Shown here piece after piece: positions 16,303 through 24,180 of a stretch of DNA of 64,000 nucleotides. The DNA is taken from positions 36,181 through 100,180 of the forward strand of contig NZ_JAKSXN010000010.1 in the NCBI RefSeq assembly GCF_022427145.1, read 5' to 3'. The notes under the pieces were generated by a model, which had not been told where the DNA came from, did no database searches, and worked only from the letters and a program-made list of their open reading frames with translations. The first letter of the stretch is position 1. Every line of letters starts with the position of its first letter. A program made the position numbers and the translations under genes. The DNA comes from Paenibacillus timonensis. Lineage in GTDB: Bacteria; Bacillota; Bacilli; Paenibacillales; Paenibacillaceae.

Positions 16303-17586
16303 ATGCAGAGCTATATCGGACCGGAACAAGTGTTGAAGAAGCGGGAGCAGTATTTTTATCCATGCACCAGCCACTTTTATCGGAATCCGCCGCAGCTGGT
16401 GAAGGGGGGAATGCAGTATTTGTTCGGGCATGACGGCAAGCGGTACACCGACTTTTTTGCCGGCGTGTCGGTGGTGGCCAGCGGCCACTGCAACCCGGAA
16501 ATCGCCGAGCGGACGGCCGAGCAGCTGCGAACGCTGCAGCATACGTGCACAATCTATTTGACGCAGCCCAACGTGGATTTGGCGGAGCGGCTGGCCGGCG
16601 TACTGCCGGGCGGACTGCGCCGGACATTCTTCGTCAACAGCGGCTCGGAGGCGAATGAAGGCGCCCTGCTGCTGGCCCGCATGCATACGGGGCGGCGGGG
16701 CTTCCTGGCGCTGGAGCAGGGGCTTCACGGCCGGACGTACCTGACGATGAGCGTGACCGGTCTCCAAATGTGGCGGACTGATCCACAGTTGGCCCAGGAC
16801 ACGGACGTCACATTTATTCCCCGGCCGTACGAGCGGGGCCTTAGCGCCGATGAGGCGGCACGCCGCTCCCTCGCGGCCCTGGAGGCGGCGCTGGCGGAGA
16901 AAGGCGATACCATCGCCGCGATGATCGCCGAGCCGATCCAGGGCAATGCCGGCATCGTCGCGCCGGCGGACTGGTATTTCGCTGAAGTGAAGCGCCTGCT
17001 GGAGCAGCACGGCGTGCTGCTCATCGCCGATGAAATTCAGACCGGGTTCGGCCGGACGGGCCGGATGTTCGCCATGGACCGGTACGGCGTCACGCCGGAC
17101 ATCCTGACGATGGCCAAAGCGCTCGGCAGCGGCATCCCGGTGGCGGGCTTCGCCACCACCGATGAGATCGCGGCCAGCCTGAACCGGCCATCCGCCTCCA
17201 CGTTCGGCGGCAACCCCGTCTCGTCCGTGACCGCGCTCGCGGTCCTGGACTACATCGAGGCGCATCGCCTGCCCGAGCGGGCCGAGCGCCTCGGCGAGCT
17301 GCTGCGCGGCGGCTTGACGCGCCTCGCCGCGCGGTTCCCGCAGCACGTCTCCGAAGTGCGCGGCGCGGGGCTGATGCTCGGCGCGGAGCTCTGCGCCGAG
17401 GAGCCCGAGCGCGGCGCGAAGCTCACCGACGACGTGCTGGAGGCGATGCTGGACCGCGGCTATATCATCGGCAAGAACGGCGTGAACCGCAACGTTCTGG
17501 CCTTCCAGCCGCCGCTGGTCATCGCCGAGGACGACGTGCGCGGCATGCTGGACGCGCTCGAGGCCGTGCTGGCGGAGTTGGCGTAA
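16303..17586 (+). CDS. Class III PLP-dependent aminotransferase
   Basis: A 427-residue fold-type I aminotransferase of class III. Motifs are SGSEANE at 113-119, DEIQTGFGRTG around 243-253, and the PLP lysine Lys272 in TMAKALGSG. The overall pattern resembles alanine-glyoxylate (AGXT2-like) or omega-amino acid transaminases; substrate cannot be resolved. GC content rises strongly in the 3' half. It starts 24 bp after the U32 gene and follows AGGAAGCG, so the two are probably cotranscribed. No direct link to electron transfer is evident. Confidence 0.85.
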   Translation: MQSYIGPEQVLKKREQYFYPCTSHFYRNPPQLVKGGMQYLFGHDGKRYTDFFAGVSVVASGHCNPEIAERTAEQLRTLQHTCTIYLTQPNVDLAERLAGVLPGGLRRTFFVNSGSEANEGALLLARMHTGRRGFLALEQGLHGRTYLTMSVTGLQMWRTDPQLAQDTDVTFIPRPYERGLSADEAARRSLAALEAALAEKGDTIAAMIAEPIQGNAGIVAPADWYFAEVKRLLEQHGVLLIADEIQTGFGRTGRMFAMDRYGVTPDILTMAKALGSGIPVAGFATTDEIAASLNRPSASTFGGNPVSSVTALAVLDYIEAHRLPERAERLGELLRGGLTRLAARFPQHVSEVRGAGLMLGAELCAEEPERGAKLTDDVLEAMLDRGYIIGKNGVNRNVLAFQPPLVIAEDDVRGMLDALEAVLAELA

Positions 17587-17629
17587 CGGCGCCAGCCCGG
17601 CAGCCAGCTTCAGCCCCAGCCACAGGCTG

Positions 17630-17821
17630 AAATAGCGGTAAATAATACCCTTATTTCACCGCTCCCGGCCTCCGGTCGCCCAAATAGCGGTAAAAAGTAC
17701 CCTTATTTGCCGCCGATGCCGGGAAAACCCGCCGTTGGGCGCGAAATAAGGGTAGAAAATACCGCTAATTCAGCCAAACCGGCGGTTAACTGGATAAATA
17801 GCGGTATATTTTACCGCTATC
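17630..17821. repeat. Family C four-unit element
   Basis: Units of about 27 bp with the form AAATAGCGGTA-n(4-5)-TACCCTTATTT are at 17630-17656 and 17682-17708 (direct), 17744-17769 (inverted) and 17795-17821 (near-symmetric, readable as inverted). Offsets 0, 52, 114, 165 bp closely parallel those of family A (0, 51, 110, 161). The motif itself is unrelated to families A and B. It occupies the 311-bp gene-free stretch between the aminotransferase and ubiA genes. Confidence 0.85.
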
Positions 17822-17897
17822 TGGATGGCGGCGACGGTGTAGGGGCGGGGGAACTGAGGCTTCATGCAGAATGCTTTTGAAGGAGAGTGACCATCCC

Positions 17898-18770
17898 ATG
17901 GAAGTAGCCCGTAAAATCGGCACCAAAATCCGGTTGTACAGCGAATTGGTGATGTTTTCGCATACGTTGTTTTCGCTGCCCTTCGCCATCATCTCGATGA
18001 TCTGGGCAGCGGAGGGATTCCCGTCGTGGCGCGTGATGCTGTGGGGGCTGATCGCCTTAATCGGCGCGCGAAACGGCGCAAACGCCTTTAACCGCGTGGT
18101 GGACCGCGTCTTTGATGCGCAAAACCCGCGCACCGCGCATCGCCACCTGCCGCGGAAGCTGTTGGAGTCGAAGGAGGTGCTGGCGTTCGTCGCGGTCAAC
18201 TATGCGATCTTTATTTTTGCCGCGGGGATGTTGAATGCGCTGTGCCTGATCCTGTCGCCGGTCGCCATCTTCCTGATTTCATCCTACTCATATACCAAGC
18301 GGTTTACGTATCTCAGCCATTTGTACCTGGGCTTTACGATCGCTTCGGCTCCGATCGGCGCTTGGTTCGCCGTCACCGGCCAGTTCGCGTTTACGCCGTT
18401 TATTCTCGGCACGATCGTCATGCTGTGGATTGCCGGGTTTGACATCATCTACGGCTCGCAGGACATCGACTTTGACCGCAGCCACGGCCTTTGGTCCATT
18501 CCCAGCGCGTTTGGACTGAAGAACGGCTTGCGCATCGCGGCCGGCTTGCATTTCATCATGGTCCTGCTGCTGATCGCGTTAATCCCGATCCGCCAGCTGG
18601 GGTGGCTTTATATCACGGGAATCATCCTGGCCATCCTGCTGCTGATGACGGAACACAAAATCATCAAGCCGTCGAACCGAAAACGCATGAACGTGGCCTC
18701 CTACAATTTAAACCAGGTCATCAGCATGGTCATCCTGTTCTTTGCCCTTGCCGATTACTTCCTGTTGTAA
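17898..18770 (+). CDS. UbiA-family prenyltransferase, DmkA-type
   Basis: A 290-residue membrane prenyltransferase with about eight helices. The first Asp-rich motif N65-x3-D69-x3-D73 (NRVVDRVFD) and the second YGSQDIDFDR around 180-190 bind the Mg-diphosphate of the prenyl donor. The QDIDFD form is frequent in UbiA-like 4-hydroxybenzoate-type enzymes, but this organism type uses menaquinone, and FLEET loci carry a second prenyltransferase (DmkA) that makes a demethylmenaquinone for the extracellular branch. The ATG at 17898 follows GAAGGAGAG; the longer frame from 17871 lacks such a site. Identity as DmkA is inferred from family plus context. Confidence 0.82.
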   Translation: MEVARKIGTKIRLYSELVMFSHTLFSLPFAIISMIWAAEGFPSWRVMLWGLIALIGARNGANAFNRVVDRVFDAQNPRTAHRHLPRKLLESKEVLAFVAVNYAIFIFAAGMLNALCLILSPVAIFLISSYSYTKRFTYLSHLYLGFTIASAPIGAWFAVTGQFAFTPFILGTIVMLWIAGFDIIYGSQDIDFDRSHGLWSIPSAFGLKNGLRIAAGLHFIMVLLLIALIPIRQLGWLYITGIILAILLLMTEHKIIKPSNRKRMNVASYNLNQVISMVILFFALADYFLL

Positions 18771-18797
18771 ACCGGCTGCGTGCCGTATAGACGTCAG

Positions 18798-18827
18798 ACC
18801 CCCGCCCAGACATGCATGGGCGGGGGT
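18798..18827 (+). terminator. Probable terminator after ubiA
   Basis: ACCCCCGCCCA / TGGGCGGGGGT hairpin 28 bp past the ubiA stop. The T-tract is weak (GTTCG), and a second weaker hairpin AATCCCTT / AAGGGATT follows at 18846-18878. Confidence 0.6.
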
Positions 18828-19054
18828 GTTCGCGTACAACGAAAAAATCCCTTCGCGCGACCAAGCCGGCAAGGGATTGAAAAATTAAGAACTTATGTTC
18901 GATTTATGGCACATCGCAAATAGGAGGGCCCTTATTCGATTTTCATATTATTAGTATAAAACAGCCGCGAAGATAAGTCTATATTTTCCTATCGCGATCC
19001 CTTATAGTGGGGTTACCCGGCCGGGAACACGTTCACGAAATGAAGGAGGAGCAC

Positions 19055-20317
19055 GTGCAGTTACGTATCTGGGATGCCAATTTGAAAATCAGATTAGTGG
19101 GAGAGGCGCTCTTTAACCTGCTGTTCTGGATGTACTTCCCGTTTATCGCCGTCTATTTCGGATCCGCGTTGGGAAATCGCATGGCCGGTCTATTAATGGC
19201 TGTGCCCCCGCTCTTTAGCATGCTCGGCAACCTGGTGGGAGGGGCGCTTTCGGACCGGATCGGACGCCGTCCGGTGATGCTGGCCGGCGCCTTGATTCAG
19301 GCGCTGATGTTCGTCCTGTTTGCGGTTTCTTCCTCCCATTGGCTCGAATACCTCGCTTACATCGGCATCGGGCTGGGAGGCGCGGCCTACAGGCCGGCTA
19401 GCTCAGCGATGGTGGCCGATCTGGTTCCTGCCGAACACCGCAGGCAGGTGTTTGCGACGTTTACGACGGCGAACAATTTGGGGGCGGTACTCGGACCTGC
19501 CCTGGGAGCCGTATTCTTTTTCCGATATCGGCAAGAGCTGTTGTGGACCTGTGCGGGGATCCTGCTGCTTTACTATATCGCGATCTATATGATGGTTCGA
19601 GAGACGAGGCCGCTTGCAACCGGGGGGGAGCAGGCGCAGTCCGTGTCTCTTCCCCGGTTGTTGAAAGAGCAGTGGGAAGGATACGGCGTCATTCTCCGCG
19701 ATCGGGTGTTTCTCGTCTATCTGCTGGCCGGAGTCTTTGCCCTCGTGCCGATCATGCAGCTGGATTTATATTTGGCGGTCTATTTATCCAATGACGTACC
19801 GGCCCAGGCGTTGTTTCATTGGAACGGGGGCGGCTTGACGTTGTCGGGGAAGGAGATTTACGGCTGGATCCTCGGGTTTAACGGACTCTTGTTCGTCTTG
19901 TTCGTTCTCCCGATCACCAAATGGCTTCGTCATTGGAAGGAACGGGATATATTTGTGATGTCCGCACTGCTCTCCGGAGGAGGTACCTTTGCCGTCGGAC
20001 TGAATCCGCAGATCTGGTACCTGTTTACGGTAACCGTTTTGTTTACCTTCGGAGAAATGGTCAGGATGCCGGTTACGCAAAGCTTTATTAGCCGTTATGC
20101 GCCGGAGCGGGCGAGGGGGCAGTATATGGGGGCGGACAACCTGCAATATACCTTTGGCCGGATGCTGGCGCCGGTGACCATCACCCTGTCGGCCTGGCTG
20201 CCCCCTATGGGCGTGTTTACGGTCATCTTGGCCTTCGCCCTCGTCAGTGTTGCGTTTTATCTTCAGCTCTACCGCATGTCTCCCGAGCCCGAAGCCCCTT
20301 CTTCGGGAACCTCTTAG
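19055..20317 (+). CDS. MFS transporter
   Basis: A 420-residue, twelve-helix major facilitator. The loop 2-3 signature is GGALSDRIGRRPVM, with a second, degenerate copy in the C-terminal half; this suggests a drug/metabolite-efflux-type member. The GTG at 19055 is preferred because AAGGAGGA ends 5 bp upstream; the frame is open 16 codons further. It is flanked by the dmkA-type and dmkB-type genes but on its own unit ending in a bidirectional terminator. No substrate can be named. Confidence 0.85.
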   Translation: MQLRIWDANLKIRLVGEALFNLLFWMYFPFIAVYFGSALGNRMAGLLMAVPPLFSMLGNLVGGALSDRIGRRPVMLAGALIQALMFVLFAVSSSHWLEYLAYIGIGLGGAAYRPASSAMVADLVPAEHRRQVFATFTTANNLGAVLGPALGAVFFFRYRQELLWTCAGILLLYYIAIYMMVRETRPLATGGEQAQSVSLPRLLKEQWEGYGVILRDRVFLVYLLAGVFALVPIMQLDLYLAVYLSNDVPAQALFHWNGGGLTLSGKEIYGWILGFNGLLFVLFVLPITKWLRHWKERDIFVMSALLSGGGTFAVGLNPQIWYLFTVTVLFTFGEMVRMPVTQSFISRYAPERARGQYMGADNLQYTFGRMLAPVTITLSAWLPPMGVFTVILAFALVSVAFYLQLYRMSPEPEAPSSGTS

Positions 20318-20330
20318 TCGCTTATAGACG

Positions 20331-20379
20331 CAAAAAAAGCGTGAACCGCAAGGGCATTCCTCCCTGAGGTTCGCGCTTT
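20331..20379. terminator. Bidirectional terminator between MFS and polyprenyl synthase genes
   Basis: AAAAAGCG-n-GAACC / GGTTCGCGCTTTTT stem with A-tract on one side and T-tract on the other serves the two convergent genes. Confidence 0.88.
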
Positions 20380-20389
20380 TTCGTATGGA

Positions 20390-21370
20390 TTACTTCTCCC
20401 GGCCGCCAAAATAATTCAGCAGCGCCTGCAGATCGCGGTGCGCCGGATAATGGCCCAGACGATCGATGATGTCTTGCGCCTCGCTCAGGTACCGGCGGCT
20501 CAACTCCTCGGTTTGTTCAAGCGCGCCGCTCGCTTGGATTGCCGCTACAACGGCGTCAACTTCGTCTATGGGGCTGTCTGCCGTAATCGCCCGGATCGAT
20601 GGCGCAAGTGCCACATCCTGCAGGGCATAGAGGACGGGGAGCGTGACCTGGCCGCTGCGCAGGTCGCTGCCGGCCGGCTTGCCCAGCTTCTCTGCGGATT
20701 GGGTGAAGTCGAGCACGTCGTCGCGAATTTGGAACGACATGCCAAGCTTTTCGCCGAAGGTGTACAGCAGTTCCGCCGTCTCCGCGTCCGCACCGGCGGC
20801 TTTCGCGCCGATCTGCAGGCAGGTCGCCATGAGTTGGGCGGTTTTGTTCTTCGACTTCTCCAAGTACTCCGAAATCGTCACGTCGTAATCAAACAAATGA
20901 GAGAGCTGTTGATATTCGCCCAAGCATAACTTCGTTGTCGCCATGGAGGAGAGATCGTAAACGAATTTCTCCCGTTCCGCGGAATACACGGAGATCAGCT
21001 CGATGACTCTGGCGGACATATAGTTGCCGACATGCAACGCGCCGCTGACGCCCAGCTTGATATGCATCGCCTTCTGGCCGCGCCGCATCGGCGAATCGTC
21101 GATGATGTCGTCATGGATGAGGGACGCGGCGTGAATGAATTCCGCGGCGGCTGCAAGCCGCCATACCTTCTTCGGATCGGGTTCGGGGCCGAAGCGGCTG
21201 CCAACGATGACCATTAGGGGACGAACCCGTTTGCCGCCCGAACGGACCAATTCCACGATGCTCTTGGCAAGCTGGGAGGATCGGGGGACGTCACGGTCGT
21301 ATTTCACCATATTCTCAATTTCCCGATCGACCGTTTTCAACGAGATGTTCAACGATTCCTCAAGCTTCAT
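20390..21370 (-). CDS. Polyprenyl diphosphate synthase, DmkB-type (heptaprenyl synthase component II-like)
   Basis: A 326-residue trans-polyprenyl synthase. The first Asp-rich motif DDIIDD is at 87-92 and the second DDVLD at about 217-221, with GGKRVRP at 45-51 and the paired Lys/Gln residues of the family. It makes the polyprenyl tail for a quinone by adding IPP units. In FLEET loci a dedicated synthase (DmkB) works with DmkA; a general menaquinone or sporulation role is the alternative. It lies 92 bp downstream of a small HepS-like gene on the same strand. Its start at 21370 follows GGAGGGA. Confidence 0.88.
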   Translation of the reverse strand: MKLEESLNISLKTVDREIENMVKYDRDVPRSSQLAKSIVELVRSGGKRVRPLMVIVGSRFGPEPDPKKVWRLAAAAEFIHAASLIHDDIIDDSPMRRGQKAMHIKLGVSGALHVGNYMSARVIELISVYSAEREKFVYDLSSMATTKLCLGEYQQLSHLFDYDVTISEYLEKSKNKTAQLMATCLQIGAKAAGADAETAELLYTFGEKLGMSFQIRDDVLDFTQSAEKLGKPAGSDLRSGQVTLPVLYALQDVALAPSIRAITADSPIDEVDAVVAAIQASGALEQTEELSRRYLSEAQDIIDRLGHYPAHRDLQALLNYFGGREK

Positions 21371-21462
21371 GGCGATCCCTCCTGGATATGGGTTAGCGGA
21401 ATTCGGATTTGTAACGGATTGCGAGCCTTCCGTCGCGGAGCTACGCTACGCGCCCCTAGGTT

Positions 21463-21906
21463 TTACATCGCCTTGGTGGCGGTGCTGCGGTTGTTCTCCA
21501 ACTGCAGGAACAGTTCCCAGGCTTTGAGCAAGCGTTCGTCCTCGGAGCGTCCCTCGACGCGTTTGATTTGCAGTTGCTTGATGATCGGAGCAAGATGCGT
21601 AAGCAAGTCGAACTCCTCCCATTTCAGGCATAGCTCAACGTAAAAACTGTATAGGTAGTCGCCGTCCAACACCTTGCGGGTCAGCGTTTCGCCGGGAGCG
21701 AGGGAGCTGCATTCGCTGTGGCGTTGAAGAGCGAGCTTGATTGCGATGTAAATGGATAAACGTTGGCACTGGCGTAACGCCGACAAGTCGTATTGCTCCA
21801 GCAGAATTGCCAGCGGGATAACTTCCTCTTGCGGTAAATCTAACTTAATGCCGGCCTCGGGCGATAGTTCGCCCTGCAATAAGCGATAAGCGTCTTGGAT
21901 GAGCAC
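21463..21906 (-). CDS. Small HepS-like protein, probable partner of the polyprenyl synthase
   Basis: About 147 residues (150 if the GTG at 21915 is used). The GDYLYSFYVELCLKWEE segment and the following PIIKQLQIKRVEG resemble the core of heptaprenyl diphosphate synthase component I (HepS), which is normally about 250 residues and regulates chain length with component II. Here the protein is much shorter. The GTG at 21915 is only 1-2 bp from AAGGAG, whereas the GTG at 21906 has a 10-bp spacing and is preferred. Directly upstream of the dmkB-type gene and directly downstream of a mobile-like element. Family assignment is from weak similarity. Confidence 0.5.
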   Translation of the reverse strand: MLIQDAYRLLQGELSPEAGIKLDLPQEEVIPLAILLEQYDLSALRQCQRLSIYIAIKLALQRHSECSSLAPGETLTRKVLDGDYLYSFYVELCLKWEEFDLLTHLAPIIKQLQIKRVEGRSEDERLLKAWELFLQLENNRSTATKAM

Positions 21907-21930
21907 ATCAATCACACTCCTTAAAGAGGT

Positions 21931-22140
21931 AGTTCAAAAAGTCATCTTTCGATCACGAAGCAAGAACAGGTAGCGTATCCGGCAGCGAATCTTGAATTCA
22001 GCCGGGCCAAAGCTTATGCTTCCGAAGCATGTTTCCGACGGAAACATTTCAGCTGTTCACGTACCCCAATCGTACGCTCCGCTACTCAGCCCCTAGCTTC
22101 ATCCAACCTTCTTGGTGCTCAACTCCTGACTTTTTGAACT
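21931..22140. mobile_element. MITE-like element with 14-bp terminal inverted repeats
   Basis: AGTTCAAAAAGTCA at 21931-21944 is repeated as its exact reverse complement at 22127-22140, bounding 210 bp without coding capacity. Inside are two adjoining palindromes, ATGCTTCCGAAGCAT (22016-22030) and ATGTTTCCG-A-CGGAAACAT (22029-22047). No clear target duplication is visible. It ends 9 bp before the ribosome binding site of the HepS-like gene, so it may supply or replace that gene's promoter. Confidence 0.75.
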
Positions 22141-22205
22141 TGCACCTTAAAAGCAGGTAGGCTTGCAGGGACCCTGACACCGATTTCGGCAAAGGAGAAA
22201 AAGGA

Positions 22206-22234
22206 GAGTAATGTGCGCCAGGCGCACATTACTC
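22206..22234 (-). terminator. Terminator of the pplA-ndh2 unit, perfect 14-bp palindrome
   Basis: GAGTAATGTGCGCC, one base, then its exact reverse complement. On the minus strand it is followed by TCTCCTTTTTCTCC and lies 28 bp past the ndh2 stop. The 1-base loop is unusual for a terminator (the hairpin would open a few pairs); the sequence could also be a protein-binding site. Confidence 0.65.
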
Positions 22235-22261
22235 CGGTTCAAGGTTTCATAAAGAGCTGTT

Positions 22262-24148
22262 CTATTCGGTATAGAGATACCATCTTCGCACAAGCGGGAT
22301 TCGTTTCCATTGTTTCTTGAGCCAAGGAAGTACGTAGTAATCCAAGCCAAACGTGCTGCCCGATCCGCCGATCAGGGCGACGCCTGCGGTCATGTACCAC
22401 AGCATTTCCGTCGAAGCCATGCTGGAGGACCAGATCATGACGCCAAGCGCGACGGTGGCTGCCGATGCGATGGCGGTGAAGAGACCTACGATGATCATGA
22501 CGCCAAGCGCGATTTCCGCAAAGACCATGAAGAACTGGAATACGGTAGCCAGAGCGGTGTAACCGCCGTCCGAAGTGTAGAAGAACACATCCATGAACCA
22601 GCCAACGATCGATTTGATGAATCCAGGCACCGGTAAGGCGGTAACCGCCGTCGAGGCGCTTTCTACAGCCGAAGCTGCCGCTTGGGCATCTACGGTCTTC
22701 GTCACTTCGCCGGCTGCTTCACTGGCCGCCGAGATGACGTCGGCATTTGGAGAAGCCGGAATCAAGAAGATGTTCGATGGATCTTTCCAAACCTTCGGAA
22801 GCTTGTCGAGGCCTTCCTCCAGCCATTTGTAGCCGACGAAGATCCGAAGCGGCAGGAGCCAGAAGTTCGGCGAACGTTTTGCAAAGTGACCGCCAACGAA
22901 GCTTCTGCGATTGTTCACGTGGAAGAATTCGTGCATCATATAAGTCCATACTTTGGCAAAACCAGCCACGGTGAACAGGTAGTACATGTTGATCAAGTGC
23001 TTGCTGAACATGGCCATGAAGCCGCTCAGCATAAACATTTTGTTCGGCAGACCGACATTCGCTACGCCGTAGCGGCTGCCGATACAAACCATGGTTCCGT
23101 GGAAGCCCGGTTTATAAGACTTCTTCGGTTTGCCGTGAATGTCCGCATGAATGTTGTGCGCGATAAGCGGACCGGCTTGCTCGGCATTTTCAACCATCTG
23201 GGGTACCGGACGGGTCTCGCCTTCCGGAATGAAGAAGATGTTGTCGCCGACGATATAAACGTTCTCGTGATCGATGCTTTGCAGCTTATCGTTCGTTACG
23301 ATCCGTTTGCGGCCTTCCTGCTTCACATCGAGCTTGCCGACGAGTTCGGAGCCTTCGACGCCGGCCGTCCAAACGATCGTGTCGGCTTCCAGCTCTTTGC
23401 CTTCGCCAAGCTGTACGCTGGTCGGCGTTACGCCGGTGATCTTGGCGCTCGTAATGATTTCTACGTTCATCTTGTGCAGTCGTTTCGCAGCTTTTTCGAT
23501 CAATTTGTCGGGCAGGATCGGCAGGATTTTCGGAGCCATATCGGCAACGACCAGGCGAACCTCGCTCGGATCGATAAAGAACTCTTTGCACAGCTCGTCG
23601 CGGAATTCGGCCAATTCGCCAACCAATTCCACACCGGTAAAGCCGGCGCCTACTACGACGAAGGACAACATTTTGCGGCGTTTGGCCGCATTGCGAACCT
23701 TCGCTGCCTCGCTGAATTTGTTGCGTACTTGCTCTTTCAAGCGTACGGCGTCTTCATAGGACCATAGCGTCAGCGCATGTTCCTCGGCGCCCGGGATCCC
23801 GAAGAAGGTCGGTTTGCAGCCGGTACCGATAACGAGGTAATCGTATTTATAAGTCGTTTGCTCGGAACGAAGTTCTTTGGCGTTAAAATCAATGTTATCG
23901 ATGGAATCCAGAACCACGTCGACTTTTTGTCCGGCAAAAATCTTTTTCAGTTCGATTTTGACCGAATCTTCCGGTGCCCGATTGGCTGCGACTTCATGCA
24001 ATTCCGTCAACAGTGTGTGGTAGGGGTTCCGGTCAATCAGCTTGATCTCCACGTCTTTATCTTTTTTGAACAGTTTGGCCAGATGCTTGGAAGTAACTAC
24101 ACCGCCATAACCGCCGCCCAAAACTACGATTTTCTTCAAGAGATTCAC
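22262..24148 (-). CDS. ndh2: Type II NADH dehydrogenase with membrane C-terminal extension (FLEET Ndh2-type)
   Basis: A 628-residue protein. Residues 1-400 are a standard NDH-2: FAD-binding GGGYGGV at about 11-17, NADH-binding GAGFTGVE at about 165-172, and DxxxVGD-type second FAD site (YIVGDN). Ordinary NDH-2 ends near 400 residues; here about 200 more follow, containing a DoxX-like hydrophobic domain (LRIFVGYKWLEEGLDKLPKVW, AEIALGVMIIVGL and a last span) with an Ala/Ser/Val-rich insert around 475-520. A long NDH-2 with such an extension is the form found in flavin-based extracellular electron transfer loci, where it feeds electrons into a dedicated quinone pool. It starts 32 bp downstream of pplA. 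Confidence 0.9.
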   Translation of the reverse strand: MNLLKKIVVLGGGYGGVVTSKHLAKLFKKDKDVEIKLIDRNPYHTLLTELHEVAANRAPEDSVKIELKKIFAGQKVDVVLDSIDNIDFNAKELRSEQTTYKYDYLVIGTGCKPTFFGIPGAEEHALTLWSYEDAVRLKEQVRNKFSEAAKVRNAAKRRKMLSFVVVGAGFTGVELVGELAEFRDELCKEFFIDPSEVRLVVADMAPKILPILPDKLIEKAAKRLHKMNVEIITSAKITGVTPTSVQLGEGKELEADTIVWTAGVEGSELVGKLDVKQEGRKRIVTNDKLQSIDHENVYIVGDNIFFIPEGETRPVPQMVENAEQAGPLIAHNIHADIHGKPKKSYKPGFHGTMVCIGSRYGVANVGLPNKMFMLSGFMAMFSKHLINMYYLFTVAGFAKVWTYMMHEFFHVNNRRSFVGGHFAKRSPNFWLLPLRIFVGYKWLEEGLDKLPKVWKDPSNIFLIPASPNADVISAASEAAGEVTKTVDAQAAASAVESASTAVTALPVPGFIKSIVGWFMDVFFYTSDGGYTALATVFQFFMVFAEIALGVMIIVGLFTAIASAATVALGVMIWSSSMASTEMLWYMTAGVALIGGSGSTFGLDYYVLPWLKKQWKRIPLVRRWYLYTE

Positions 24149-24180
24149 CTTCTCATTTTAGGGTGGGTGGTAATATGCGA

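Noticed and set aside
22682..23767. 361-residue open frame on the plus strand
   Set aside because: Antisense to the NDH-2 coding region, with no domain and no start signals.
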